A stretch of 64,000 bases of DNA from an uncultured Alphaproteobacteria bacterium (GTDB taxonomy: Bacteria > Pseudomonadota > Alphaproteobacteria > CAAHEQ01 > UBA3637): the NCBI GenBank assembly GCA_944392145.1, contig CALXVS010000005.1, forward strand, positions 1 to 64,000, read 5' to 3'. The notes below the pieces were generated by a model. The model was not told where the DNA came from, made no database searches, and saw only the letters and a list, made by a program, of their open reading frames with translations. Position 1 is the first letter of the stretch. Each line of letters begins with the position of its first letter. Positions 52,886-62,403 of this stretch are shown here, in pieces. The translations under genes were made by a program, and so were the position numbers.

Positions 52886-52900
52886 GTTCCTTTTTTGTTC
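52886..52900 (-). promoter_or_regulatory. Candidate LexA (SOS) box of recA
   Basis: GTTC at 52886-52889 and GTTC at 52897-52900 separated by exactly seven bases: the direct-repeat box known for alphaproteobacterial LexA (read on the gene strand as GAAC-N7-GAAC). Unusually it overlaps the recA RBS (AAGGAAC, three bases before ATG). Confidence 0.65.
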
Positions 52901-53143
52901 CTATGTGACACTAAAAAATATTTTACATGTTTTCCTTTCAAAAAACAATCTTTTTTTTCGCAAAACATAAAAAAACAAAAAAAGAAACAAAAAAGACAAA
53001 ATCACATAAAAAAATCAAAAGATCTTTGTAATGCCTTTTATTCCTTAATTTAACAAAAAGAAAACAAAAGTAAAATGTTAAATACTTTTTTGTCTCGCAT
53101 TATTCCCCTTTTACGTATCGCAGAGAGATATAAAAATCTGCCC

Positions 53144-54079
53144 TTATGAAAGTGTTTTAAGCGATTCGTATGAATTAATGTTGCATAACGTTGCGTCGGG
53201 CATCATGCGTTTAATCAAGCCGGTTAAAACTTTTCCGGGGCCGAATTCAACAATGCGATTGATTCCTTGTTCTTTCAGGAAACCGACCGATTCGGTAAAA
53301 CGAACGGATCCCGTGATTTGTTGTGTCAGTAAGTTTTTAATTGTTTCCGCTTCTTGGACAGGGCAAGCCGTCACATTTGCAATAACGGGAATTATCGGAT
53401 TTTGAATGGGGGCGTCCTGAAGTATGGAACGCATTTCATCGGCCGCTGATTGCATTAAAGGAGAGTGAAAAGCACCTGATACGGGCAGTAAGACCGCTCT
53501 TTTGGCACCGTGTGCCGGGGCAAGCGCAACAGCTTTATCAAGGGCGGCTTTTGTACCGCTGATAACAATTTGACCGGGACAATTATCATTGGCAATGACA
53601 CAAACTTCATTCGGTGTTAAAGCATCCTGAATCAACGCCGATACTTCTTCCCTGTCTAACCCCAAAATAGCAGCCATGGCCCCGGGATGTATATCGGCGG
53701 CTTGCTGCATGGCAGTACCGCGTGCTTGTAACAATTGGGCAGTCTGCATGGTATTCAGGGCACTTGCCGCACAAAGAGCACTGTATTCCCCCAACGAATG
53801 CCCGATCACAAAACGGGCGGTATCAACTGCTTTTTGACCTGTTACTTCCTCATAAGCTTTCAGGGCGGCAATGGAAACAGCCATAATGGCCGGTTGCGCA
53901 TTCTGCGTTTGTGTCAATTCGGATATTTCCCCCTCAAACATCAAACGACTGAGTGGTTGATGCAAGGCATCATCCACTTCTTCAAACACATGACGGGCTG
54001 TTTCAAATTGCTCGGCCAAGTCTTTTCCCATACCGATAAACTGCGTCCCTTGTCCCGGAAAAACAAATGCGGTTGTCAT
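53144..54079 (-). CDS. fabD: Malonyl-CoA:ACP transacylase
   Basis: 311 residues. FPGQGTQFIGMG at the N-terminus, the nucleophile motif VIGHSLGEYSAL (Ser near 93), the substrate-arm NDNCPGQIVISG, and the catalytic His in SGAFHSPLMQSA (about 201). Moves malonyl from CoA to acyl carrier protein for fatty-acid synthesis. No other fab gene is in the window. RBS AAGGAGA before ATG. The region 52901-53143 to recA is AT-rich with no gene seen. Confidence 0.96.
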   Translation of the reverse strand: MTTAFVFPGQGTQFIGMGKDLAEQFETARHVFEEVDDALHQPLSRLMFEGEISELTQTQNAQPAIMAVSIAALKAYEEVTGQKAVDTARFVIGHSLGEYSALCAASALNTMQTAQLLQARGTAMQQAADIHPGAMAAILGLDREEVSALIQDALTPNEVCVIANDNCPGQIVISGTKAALDKAVALAPAHGAKRAVLLPVSGAFHSPLMQSAADEMRSILQDAPIQNPIIPVIANVTACPVQEAETIKNLLTQQITGSVRFTESVGFLKEQGINRIVEFGPGKVLTGLIKRMMPDATLCNINSYESLKTLS

Positions 54080-54100
54080 GGTGTCTCCTTTCTTTCACTT

Positions 54101-54481
54101 TTACTTTGTGATTTCTTTTTCAGCGATCAATGCATCAATAACGTCAATTTCAAGGCGTATTTTTTCAGCGCGTTCTTTATTCCCTTTCTTTTCAGTACGC
54201 ACCAACCATTTTTCCAATGATTTTTTTTGACGCTTTAATTCAAACACGCTTTTACGTGTGTATTTTTTACTTAACTGTTTTTTCTTATTGTCCGTATTCT
54301 CTTGATGTTTAGCGGCGATTTTCAGGGCTTTTGCTTGATCCCGCAGCGACAAACTTTTAAATGCTTCATCAGCAATAATGGTTGTTGTATCTTTGTTTTC
54401 ATTTTCAACAACAATTTGCGCTTGGCCTAAAACCGGTGCACTTAAAATCAAGTAAAACAGAATAGTCCAAATAAATTTCAT
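54101..54481 (-). CDS. Small secreted coiled-coil protein
   Basis: 126 residues: signal peptide MKFIWTILFYLILSAPVLGQAQ, then a highly charged helical region (KKKQLSKKYTRKSVFELKRQ, WLVRTEKKGNKERAEKIRLE). No Cys in the mature part. 21 bp upstream of fabD on the same strand, so likely co-transcribed. Function unknown, probably periplasmic. Confidence 0.65.
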   Translation of the reverse strand: MKFIWTILFYLILSAPVLGQAQIVVENENKDTTTIIADEAFKSLSLRDQAKALKIAAKHQENTDNKKKQLSKKYTRKSVFELKRQKKSLEKWLVRTEKKGNKERAEKIRLEIDVIDALIAEKEITK

Positions 54482-54504
54482 GCGGACACCCTTTCATGCA
54501 CAAT

Positions 54505-54532
54505 AAGAAACCCGCTGCAAAGCGGGTTTCTT
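54505..54532 (-). terminator. rpmJ terminator
   Basis: AAGAAACCCGC-TGCAAA-GCGGGTTTCTT with T residues on the reverse-strand side, seven bases beyond the rpmJ stop. Confidence 0.8.
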
Positions 54533-54538
54533 TAAAAA

Positions 54539-54664
54539 CTAACCCTGTCTGGCTTTCAGCTTGGGTTTCAATTTATTGATAACGTAAACACGTCCCTTGC
54601 GGCGAACGATTTTACAATTTTTATCCCGTGTTTTGGCGGTTTTTAACGAACTGCGAACTTTCAT
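54539..54664 (-). CDS. rpmJ: Ribosomal protein L36
   Basis: 41 residues from the ATG at 54664 (AAAGGG upstream): [20 protein letters not shown], then [20 protein letters not shown] and Gly. This is the long, C-minus type of L36 in which the zinc-binding Cys set is incomplete (only one Cys), as usual in Alphaproteobacteria. The longer frame to 54724 has no RBS. Confidence 0.95.
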   Translation of the reverse strand: MKVRSSLKTAKTRDKNCKIVRRKGRVYVINKLKPKLKARQG

Positions 54665-54727
54665 GATATACCCTTTCTGATGAAACTGAATTCGGACTAT
54701 ATAGAAAAAAAGATGCTTTGTCAAGTG

Positions 54728-56221
54728 TTATTTTCGTTTTTTAAGTGAAAACAATATTAAGACAAGACAGATCAACACCACCGGTGTCGGTCCTGTTTGT
54801 GCATAAAATGTTGGCGGCAGGGCAGTCGGCAAGGGACTATCTAAAACGCCCTGAGTGCCCAAGGCCAACTTTTGGGATGCACGCCCATAAGGGTCTATAA
54901 CAGCACTGATTCCGCTGTTTGCAACGCGTACGACGGGCAATCCCTCCTCCACCGCACGCAAACGAGCCATGGCGAAATGTTGATACGGGCCGGCGCTTTG
55001 TCCATACCAGGCATCATTTGTCACATTAATCAACCATGCTGGACGATGCACCCTATCCGTGACGGCACCCGAAAAAATAATCTCATAACACACCAGCATA
55101 CCAGCCGGAGGGGCCTTTTCAACATGAACGGTTCGCACCCCATTGCCTTGAGCAAAGTCAGGACCGATCGGAACAATTTTACGCATCGGCATCCATGTTG
55201 CAAACGGAACATATTCCCCAAAGGGAACCAGATGTGATTTGTCATAATCGGCGGTGATATCGCCCAAATCGTTTAGCACAAAAACACTGTTGGCCACTTG
55301 TAAGGGCTTTGTTTGCTTGATTTTAAGCCCGCCCATAATTAAAACCCCCCCCTGCCGGACAGCAGCCATCGCGCGCACACGTTCACCGTGTGCTGTGTTA
55401 ACCGGAAAGTCAACAGCCGATTCGGGCCAAATAACATGTGTAACCAATTCATTATTTTCTTTTGATAGACGTATCAGCGTGCTGAAATGTTCATCGGCTT
55501 TTTGTGGATCCCATTTCAGGCTTTGTTCAATATTGGGTTGGACAAGTCGCAAATTAACGCCCCACACTTTTGTTTCATCGGCATTCCATAAACGCACGGC
55601 TCCGGCCGTTTCCAAAATCGCTGTTATCGTTAAGACGGCAATCAACGGTTTTATTTGCGGCAACAAAGCAATCGCTCCTGCGATCAAGGCAGCCCATACA
55701 GATAAACCATAAACCCCAACCACGGCGGCACTTTGCAAAAGAGCGTCTTGCTCCATAAATACAGAGCCGGTCAGATTCCAAGGAAAGCCGGTCAGGAACC
55801 AACTGCGCATCCATTCAAAAAAACCCAATGCGCCGGCAAAAGCAATGACTTTTTTTACATTCGTCTGTGCAAGGGCGGCGATACAGGCGGGGAGTGCGAA
55901 AAAGACACCGAACAATATCCCCATACCGATCGGGACCAAAGGGGCAAATACCAAAAATTGGCCCGAATCAATCATCAAGGCATTGATTAACCAGGACATG
56001 GACACTGCCCCTTGCCCAAAACCAAAGGAAAAACCGCCTGCCAACCCTTGACGTGGGGTGATACCTGTCATGAAAAAACGACATAAAAATGCCAAGGCAA
56101 CAATATTGATCAGCCACAGATTCCAAGGGGCAAAACCAACAGCGGATATAGCACCGGCCAGGCACAAAAACAGATAAGTGCGCCCCGGTTTCAAGAAAAA
56201 AGCAGTCAAAGAGAATGTCAT
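54728..56221 (-). CDS. lnt: Apolipoprotein N-acyltransferase
   Basis: 497 residues. About six N-terminal membrane helices (GFAPWNLWLINIVALAFLC), then the periplasmic nitrilase domain with catalytic triad: Glu in IWPESAVDFP, Lys in MGGLKIKQ and Cys in LVCYEIIFSG, then a final helix near the C-terminus. Adds the third acyl chain to lipoproteins. Relevant here because the window encodes a surface lipoprotein. Divergent from the small membrane-anchored gene at 56353. Confidence 0.95.
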   Translation of the reverse strand: MTFSLTAFFLKPGRTYLFLCLAGAISAVGFAPWNLWLINIVALAFLCRFFMTGITPRQGLAGGFSFGFGQGAVSMSWLINALMIDSGQFLVFAPLVPIGMGILFGVFFALPACIAALAQTNVKKVIAFAGALGFFEWMRSWFLTGFPWNLTGSVFMEQDALLQSAAVVGVYGLSVWAALIAGAIALLPQIKPLIAVLTITAILETAGAVRLWNADETKVWGVNLRLVQPNIEQSLKWDPQKADEHFSTLIRLSKENNELVTHVIWPESAVDFPVNTAHGERVRAMAAVRQGGVLIMGGLKIKQTKPLQVANSVFVLNDLGDITADYDKSHLVPFGEYVPFATWMPMRKIVPIGPDFAQGNGVRTVHVEKAPPAGMLVCYEIIFSGAVTDRVHRPAWLINVTNDAWYGQSAGPYQHFAMARLRAVEEGLPVVRVANSGISAVIDPYGRASQKLALGTQGVLDSPLPTALPPTFYAQTGPTPVVLICLVLILFSLKKRK

Positions 56222-56352
56222 CGGATTTGTTCCTTATGTTATATCAAAAAGTGCCTTTACTGTAACATAGGTTCAGGTAAAAAACAATTAATATAAAGGG
56301 CTCTTGTCTTTTTTAAAAGAATTTCGTATAAGAGAAAAACAAGGAATAACAT

Positions 56353-56991
56353 ATGAAACGTCTTTTCTTACTTTTCTTTTTGGCAGTATTGGCCGGTGCG
56401 GGCGGTTTTGTTTTCAGATTTAAAGGGGAGTTACTCCCTGTATCCCTTATCATGTCGGATACGAATGTCGGATTTGGAAAACCGGCAACAACTTCTTGTG
56501 ATGAGTTGGCATACTTAATAGGACAAAGCACCTTATCACGGAATGAGCGATTAGAAGCGCTTGAGGATTCTTTTGTTAAGCAGTGTCCCGAAACAGTGCG
56601 GGTGTTTCCGTTTAAAAAGACTTTTTTCTTGCTGGGGGATAAAGGGGTTGAAGAAGCATGGTTGACCCATGGCCTTTTGGTTCGTGCAAACGGGACGATT
56701 GGTCATTTGATTCGTGCCGAAGCCGATGAATTGGTTGTTCGTTTCTCCAAAAAAGAAGATCTGGTGCTTGAGCAAAAAAACGGTATTTTTATGCCCAAGG
56801 AGCACGTGATATACGTTCAACATCCCAATTGGACAGATTCTGTCTTGATTGAAGGGAAACGATTTATCCGTTTGGCGGGCGATGCGGGTGATATTATATC
56901 GCAAACACCCCGTGAAATTAAGGTTAAATGGGATTATTGGGGATATGAAACATTTGTTTTTAAGAACGGTATTTGGCAGGTAAATCCGTAA
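56353..56991 (+). CDS. Membrane-anchored unknown
   Basis: 212 residues: one N-terminal hydrophobic helix (LFLLFFLAVLAGAGGFVF) that may be a signal anchor, then a soluble domain with strands such as VRVFPFKKTFFLLGDKGVEE and HVIYVQHPNWTDSVLIEGKR and a Cys pair (TSCDEL, KQCPET). Starts upstream of the glucan operon on the same strand, 71 bp before opgG, and may belong to it. Family not recognised. Confidence 0.65.
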   Translation: MKRLFLLFFLAVLAGAGGFVFRFKGELLPVSLIMSDTNVGFGKPATTSCDELAYLIGQSTLSRNERLEALEDSFVKQCPETVRVFPFKKTFFLLGDKGVEEAWLTHGLLVRANGTIGHLIRAEADELVVRFSKKEDLVLEQKNGIFMPKEHVIYVQHPNWTDSVLIEGKRFIRLAGDAGDIISQTPREIKVKWDYWGYETFVFKNGIWQVNP

Positions 56992-57062
56992 AACGTCCCC
57001 CATTTTTTAAGTGCTTTTTTTGAGGGGTTGACAACCGATTTTTTTTGAGGTAAACAAACCAC

Positions 57063-58562
57063 ATGAAATATTTTTTATCTGTATTTTTAAGCATCTTGTT
57101 AGGAATAAGTTTCAAAAGTTCGGCAAATAACCAATTTGATTTTGCCGATGTGGTTGAACAGGCACGTCTTTTGAACGAACAGCCGTATCGTGAAGAAACG
57201 GTTACGTTGCCCGCGGATTTAAATGATATGGACTATGATACATTTCGGACATTGCGTTATGTGCGGGAAAAAGGGCCGTGGTTCGGGAAAAATATCCCTT
57301 TTGAAATTCAATTTTTCCATCCGGGATCGTTGTTTAAACAACAGGTGCAGATAAATGAAATTTTTGATAAAAAAGCAACCGAAATAGCGTATGATCCAGA
57401 AGCATTTACGTTAAAAGATCAAGCTTTACCTTCTTGGCCCGATGTCGGCTATGCCGGGTTTCGTTTGCATTATCCGCTGAACCGTTCGGATTATTATGAC
57501 GAGTTGATTACATTTTTGGGGGCCAGTTATTTTCGTGCATTGGGGCGTGGTCAAAAATATGGATTGTCCGCCCGCGGCATTGCCGTTGATACCGGCTTGG
57601 AAACAGGTGAAGAATTTCCCCGTTTCGTGCGTTTTTGGATTCCACGCCCTGTTCAAAGACAACGTCAAATAATGGTTTATGCCTTATTGGATTCACCCGG
57701 ATTGACAGGGGCATATCAATTTTTGATTCGCCCGGGAAAAACAACAACAATGGAAATAACTACTGTTTTATTTCCGCGGAGAAATATTCAGAAACTGGGC
57801 GTTGCCCCTTTAACAAGTATGTATTTATTTGGGGAAAATACAAAGCACCGCTTTTTTGACTACCGTCCGGAAGTGCATGATTCCGATGGACTATTGGTTC
57901 ATAACGGTGCCGATGAATGGATTTGGCGTCCTTTGGATAACGCACGAACATTGCGGATCAGCTCATTTGAAGATACATCCTTAAAAGGCTTTGGTTTGTT
58001 ACAACGAGATCGCAATCCAGATCATTATCAGGATTTTGAGGCCGATTACCATTTACGTCCCGGTGCCTGGGTAGAACCGTTGGAAGGATTTGGCGCCGGT
58101 GTCGTTGAATTGGTTGAAATTCCGTCGGATAAAGAGATTCACGACAATGTGGTAGCGTTTTTTGTACCCAAAACACCTGTCGCATCGGGGCAGGCATACC
58201 GGTTTAAGTATCGGTTAAGCTGGTTATCCGATGAAGAAAGCATCGGCAATGTTAAAGCGCGTGTTTTAGCCACATATACAGGGATTGGCGGGGTATCAGG
58301 TGATCCGAAAGAAGAACGGGTCAAGTTTGTAATTGATTTTGAAAAACCGACTGCTGACATTCAAAAGATTGTTCCCGTTGTGGAAGCTTCTGCCGGACGG
58401 TTGAAAGAAGTTGTGATGATTCCCAATCCCTTAACGGACGGTGTGCGGGTGTTTTTTGATTTTAAACCCGAAAAGGGGAAAGCGATTGAGTTAAGTGCGC
58501 GATTAGAGCAAGACGGCAAGACGGTCAGTGAAAAATGGAGTTATCAATGGACGGGGAACTGA
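57063..58562 (+). CDS. opgG: Periplasmic glucan biosynthesis protein G
   Basis: 499 residues with signal peptide (MKYFLSVFLSILLGISFKSS). Domain landmarks of the MdoG family: FDFADVVEQARLLNEQPY near the N-terminus, YDTFRTLRYVREKGPWF, GFRLHYPLNRSDYYDEL, FLGASYFRALGRGQKYGLSARG, the long beta-sandwich, and a C-terminal Ig-like part. Acts in the periplasm on osmoregulated periplasmic glucans made by OpgH. RBS GAGGT. Overlaps the next gene by 16 bases. Confidence 0.95.
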   Translation: MKYFLSVFLSILLGISFKSSANNQFDFADVVEQARLLNEQPYREETVTLPADLNDMDYDTFRTLRYVREKGPWFGKNIPFEIQFFHPGSLFKQQVQINEIFDKKATEIAYDPEAFTLKDQALPSWPDVGYAGFRLHYPLNRSDYYDELITFLGASYFRALGRGQKYGLSARGIAVDTGLETGEEFPRFVRFWIPRPVQRQRQIMVYALLDSPGLTGAYQFLIRPGKTTTMEITTVLFPRRNIQKLGVAPLTSMYLFGENTKHRFFDYRPEVHDSDGLLVHNGADEWIWRPLDNARTLRISSFEDTSLKGFGLLQRDRNPDHYQDFEADYHLRPGAWVEPLEGFGAGVVELVEIPSDKEIHDNVVAFFVPKTPVASGQAYRFKYRLSWLSDEESIGNVKARVLATYTGIGGVSGDPKEERVKFVIDFEKPTADIQKIVPVVEASAGRLKEVVMIPNPLTDGVRVFFDFKPEKGKAIELSARLEQDGKTVSEKWSYQWTGN

Positions 58563-59008
58563 ACAGTAAGTATCGGGTTCCCGTCGCATATCTGGCAGCA
58601 TTCGGTGTTTCTGAAAAGAAAGCAGCTGCCGCCGGGGCTCTTTTTTTTAAAGAAACATCCGTTCAAAGTGTTGCTGTCGCACTCAATAAACTGGAGCGGC
58701 ACATGGCCCAGGTGGCCGATCGGGTGGTTCGCGATCAGACATTATCATCGGCTGAAAAAATGGCACGGTTTCAATTGATGTGCCTGACACGTTTAGGGAA
58801 GGAAACCGATCGGCTGCTTGATCCGGATGAACATGATATAGAAGCGTGGCGGCAGTGCTATGATACATGGGATTTTGCCGGCACACCGGACGAAAAACGT
58901 GTAACCATGATGCCACAAGCAATTGTTCCTGTCCATCCATTGAAAGCTATTATAAACAAAATCCGAAAAAATAACATCAATAGACAGGATGAGGAAAAGC
59001 GTGTCTGA
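58547..59008 (+). CDS. Small protein between opgG and opgH
   Basis: 153 residues from the ATG at 58547 (GGAG seven bases upstream, within the opgG end); an ATG at 58535 is in frame too. Helical and soluble, e.g. YLAAFGVSEKKAAAAGALFF, MARFQLMCLTRLGKETDRLL. No motif known to me. It overlaps both neighbours (opgG by 16 bases, opgH by 20 at its first ATG), so its amount is probably tied to theirs. In other bacteria opgG and opgH are normally adjacent, so this may be a lineage-specific regulator or assembly factor. Confidence 0.65.
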   Translation: MDGELNSKYRVPVAYLAAFGVSEKKAAAAGALFFKETSVQSVAVALNKLERHMAQVADRVVRDQTLSSAEKMARFQLMCLTRLGKETDRLLDPDEHDIEAWRQCYDTWDFAGTPDEKRVTMMPQAIVPVHPLKAIINKIRKNNINRQDEEKRV

Positions 59009-61046
59009 AACGGAAATTATATTTAAGCCGATGACACGGCGGCGAATCAGGCTGCGGCGATTGGTATTGTTTTTGTGTGTGACACTTTCAACAATTGTTG
59101 CAACAACAAAATGGATTACTTATTTACCCAGCGATGCGGCAAAAGGTGTTCAAGCGGCGTTAGTTTTATTATTTGCGTTGACATTCGGATGGATTGCGCT
59201 GTTCTTTTTTTCATCGGTCGCCGGTTTTTTCACCCTTTTAAAAAACCGCCGGATGCCCGGGTTGGTGCGGGTGCCTTTCGGAACAAAGCTTCACTCACGA
59301 AATGTTATTTTAATGCCGGTTTATAACGAAGATCCGCATGCCGTTTTTGCCCGTTTAACAGCAATGGCCGAGGATTTGGTACAAACGGGACAAGAAAAGC
59401 ATTTTGATTTTTTTGTCATCAGTGATACGACCAAGCCGGATATCTGGCTGTTAGAGGAAGAACGCTTTTTGGCACTGAAAGATCATTTTCAAAAATTGGG
59501 TATTCGGTTGTTTTATCGGCGACGGCCGCGGAATGTGGCGCGTAAAAGCGGTAATATAGAAGATTTTTGCGTTCGCTTTGGGGCCGGATATGATTTTATG
59601 GTTGTTTTAGATGCCGATAGTTTAATGCGGGGCGATACGTTGGTTAAAATGGCGCAGTTAATGGAGGTCAATCCTACGACCGGTATTATTCAGGCACCAC
59701 CCGCGTTAATAAACGGTCAGTCACGGTTTGCCCGATTACAGCAGTTTGCCGGTCATGTTTACGGTCCCGTTATTACGGCCGGTTTGGCATGGTGGCAGGT
59801 ATGGGACAGCAATTACTGGGGGCATAATGCCATTATCCGGATTAAAGCATTTCAAGACAGCTGTGCCTTGCCTATTTTAAGCGGTAAAGCGCCATTTGGG
59901 GGGATGATTTTAAGTCACGATTTTGTTGAAGCGGCATTGATTCGGCGGGCCGGTTGGTTGGCGTGGATGTTACCTGAATTAGGGGGCAGTTACGAAGAAT
60001 GTCCGCCGTCATTGATTGATTTCGCGGCCCGGGATCGGCGTTGGTGTCAAGGAAACTTGCAGCATATTCGGATTTTATTTTCCAAAAATTTACATCCGGT
60101 CAGTCGGATTCACTTCCTGTGCGGAATTATGTCATATGTTTCGTCACCGTTATGGTTTTTATTTTTGGTTTTGGGGTTGGGGATTGCTTTCTGGCGTGTT
60201 TTTTTCCCGCCCGTTTACTTTGCACCGGTCAAAACATTGTTCCCTACGTGGCCGGTATTTGATTGGATGGGGACTTTAATTTTATTTATCGTCTCAATGG
60301 CTTTTTTGATTACGCCTAAAATTTTGGGGGGTATTTATATTTCAATCAATCGGCGACGTGTAAAGCGCTTTGGCGGACACATAGCATTGTGGTCGGGTTT
60401 TTTAGCCGAAACGGTGGTCAGTATACTGACGGCACCGATTATGATGTTGTTTCAAACACGGTTTGTTTTTGAAATTTTATCGGGGTTTGATTCGGGCTGG
60501 AATACACAAAATCGGGGAGCGGAAGGGACCTCTTGGCGGCAAGCGTTCCGTCATCATGCGGGGCATACGGTTGTGGGACTTTTAACGATTGTTGCCGTTT
60601 GGCTGTATATTCCCCGATTGTTTTGGTGGGTTTTACCCGTTGCTGCCGGGTTGGTGCTATCTGTGCCTATCAGCGTATGGTTATCCCGCACAGCAATGTC
60701 CGGTCAGCATCAAAAACCACGGTTGTTCGGTATTCCGACAGAAACACGCCCCCCTCTTTTGTTGATGCGGGCAAACGCATTATTAAAAAAAGCGCCTCCC
60801 CATTTTGATGATGTTTTTAACCAATTTTTAAAAGATCCTGTGTGGTTGAATGCTCATATTGTTTTGTTACGGGCAAACGGGCCGGCACCGGCGGTTGATG
60901 CCACCGTTCGGGAAAGTTTAGCCCGAAAAAGTGCAGCATTTATACACCATGGTCAGCCGCTTTCCCTAACAGATGCAGAAAAAATCGCCTGTTTATATCG
61001 GCCGGATTTACTCCGACAGTTGGCGCTTGCCTCTTTACCCGTTTAA
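58989..61046 (+). CDS. opgH: Glucan glucosyltransferase H
   Basis: 685 residues. Two N-terminal helices, a cytosolic GT2 domain, then a block of helices. GT2 motifs in order: VILMPVYNEDPHAVFARL, FFVISDTTKPDIW, YDFMVVLDADSLMRGD (DxD, about 210), MILSHDFVEAALIRRAGW and RDRRWCQGNLQH, the QxxRW-like motif. Uses UDP-glucose to make the linear glucan backbone and export it to the periplasm. Start: ATG at 58989, or GTG at 59001 with AGGA just upstream. The last ~100 residues are a soluble tail. Confidence 0.95.
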   Translation: MRKSVSETEIIFKPMTRRRIRLRRLVLFLCVTLSTIVATTKWITYLPSDAAKGVQAALVLLFALTFGWIALFFFSSVAGFFTLLKNRRMPGLVRVPFGTKLHSRNVILMPVYNEDPHAVFARLTAMAEDLVQTGQEKHFDFFVISDTTKPDIWLLEEERFLALKDHFQKLGIRLFYRRRPRNVARKSGNIEDFCVRFGAGYDFMVVLDADSLMRGDTLVKMAQLMEVNPTTGIIQAPPALINGQSRFARLQQFAGHVYGPVITAGLAWWQVWDSNYWGHNAIIRIKAFQDSCALPILSGKAPFGGMILSHDFVEAALIRRAGWLAWMLPELGGSYEECPPSLIDFAARDRRWCQGNLQHIRILFSKNLHPVSRIHFLCGIMSYVSSPLWFLFLVLGLGIAFWRVFFPPVYFAPVKTLFPTWPVFDWMGTLILFIVSMAFLITPKILGGIYISINRRRVKRFGGHIALWSGFLAETVVSILTAPIMMLFQTRFVFEILSGFDSGWNTQNRGAEGTSWRQAFRHHAGHTVVGLLTIVAVWLYIPRLFWWVLPVAAGLVLSVPISVWLSRTAMSGQHQKPRLFGIPTETRPPLLLMRANALLKKAPPHFDDVFNQFLKDPVWLNAHIVLLRANGPAPAVDATVRESLARKSAAFIHHGQPLSLTDAEKIACLYRPDLLRQLALASLPV

Positions 61047-61145
61047 AATTATAAAATCCCTCCTTTCGGTTGGTTTCTCTTGAAAAAAGAAATCATCTTA
61101 TCTTACCTGATATGTCAGGGGATAAGGTCAAACAAAGGGGGTAAA

Positions 61146-62333
61146 ATGCGGGCACGCCGATTTGATTTAAATTTGTTAAGTGTGATTGCTATCGGAATCG
61201 GATCTATTGTCGGGGCCGGTATTTTCGCTTTATTGGGCGAAGTGATTTTAAGTGCCGGCGATTTAACTTATTATGCCTTTTTAATCGCGGGTATTATTGC
61301 CATGTTATGTGGTTACTCATATGCTAAATTGGCGGCTGTTTATCCACAATCAGGCGGGTTAACAGATTATTTTTACCATGCTTTTCCGTCAAAGGTTATT
61401 TCGGGTGGTTTTTCCATTTTATATTGGTTGACGTCTTCTGTGTCTGTGTGCATGTTGGCAAAATCATTCGGCCTTTACATGCTGAATTTATTTCATCCTG
61501 TATATGATCCGACCTTGTTTGCCGATTTTTTTGCTGTTGTTTTAATTGTGACACAGGCTTTTCTAAATATGGCCGGTGCCGATGATGTTGGCAAAGCCGA
61601 ATTATTATTAGTCGGGATTAAAGTAGCCATTTTATTCATATTGATTGTTACGGCATTTGCCGCTTTTGATGGAACAATACAAACACACCCCGTTACGGTG
61701 ACAGGAGGATCATTTTTCAAAAGTATCGGTATTACCTTTTTTGCATATGCCGGTTTTGGGGTGATTACCAATGCCGCCGCCGATGTCGCACGACCGCAAA
61801 AGACAATTACACATGCGATATATCTGACATTATTTATTGTCATGGCACTTTATATGTCATTGGCATTTGTGGTTTTAAATTTTGTCCCGTTAAAAGAATT
61901 AATGGCTGGTGCTGATACGGCGGTTACGGCGGCGGCCGAACGGCTTATGGGCGTGTGGGGATATGCGTTATTGTATTTAGCGGCGGTTATTGCTTTTGTT
62001 TCGGGGGTCAGTGCCACTTTTTTCAGCACGTTTCGCATTTCTCAATCTTTGGCACATCAAGGGATTTTACCCCGTTTTTACGCCGAAAAGTTTTGGCGGC
62101 ACGGATCTTGGGGAAACTTGTTATCTGTTGTTTTGATTGTGGCTGCAACCGTTTCATTTGATTTTAATGCTATTGTGAATTTATCCAGTGGCGCATTTTT
62201 GGTCAGTTATCTGGCAATTTTTATTGCAAATTGGGTTTTACGAGAAAAAACAAAACCTTCTGCTGTTTTGACATGGGGCGGTTTTATCTTACTTTCGGGT
62301 GTTTTTATCGGATTTATTTACGGTTTGTCTTAA
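61146..62333 (+). CDS. APC-family amino acid permease
   Basis: 395 residues from the ATG at 61146 (GGGGG upstream; the frame open to 61080 has no RBS). About eleven helices with the APC signature GIGSIVGAGIFALLGEVI at the first helix, AKLAAVYPQSGGLTDYFY, and FFAYAGFGVITNAAADVARPQKT in helix 6. Imports or exchanges amino acids or related compounds; substrate cannot be told. 100 bp after opgH, likely its own transcript. Confidence 0.88.
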   Translation: MRARRFDLNLLSVIAIGIGSIVGAGIFALLGEVILSAGDLTYYAFLIAGIIAMLCGYSYAKLAAVYPQSGGLTDYFYHAFPSKVISGGFSILYWLTSSVSVCMLAKSFGLYMLNLFHPVYDPTLFADFFAVVLIVTQAFLNMAGADDVGKAELLLVGIKVAILFILIVTAFAAFDGTIQTHPVTVTGGSFFKSIGITFFAYAGFGVITNAAADVARPQKTITHAIYLTLFIVMALYMSLAFVVLNFVPLKELMAGADTAVTAAAERLMGVWGYALLYLAAVIAFVSGVSATFFSTFRISQSLAHQGILPRFYAEKFWRHGSWGNLLSVVLIVAATVSFDFNAIVNLSSGAFLVSYLAIFIANWVLREKTKPSAVLTWGGFILLSGVFIGFIYGLS

Positions 62334-62403
62334 TTTTTTCCATTGCTTTTTACCTTAAAAGGCTTATACTGATAACCTTTAAATTTGCAAGGAATATCGT
62401 TTC

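Noticed and set aside
55254-55712. 152-codon + strand ORF inside lnt
   Set aside because: Antisense to the lnt nitrilase domain, whose catalytic Glu, Lys and Cys are in place.
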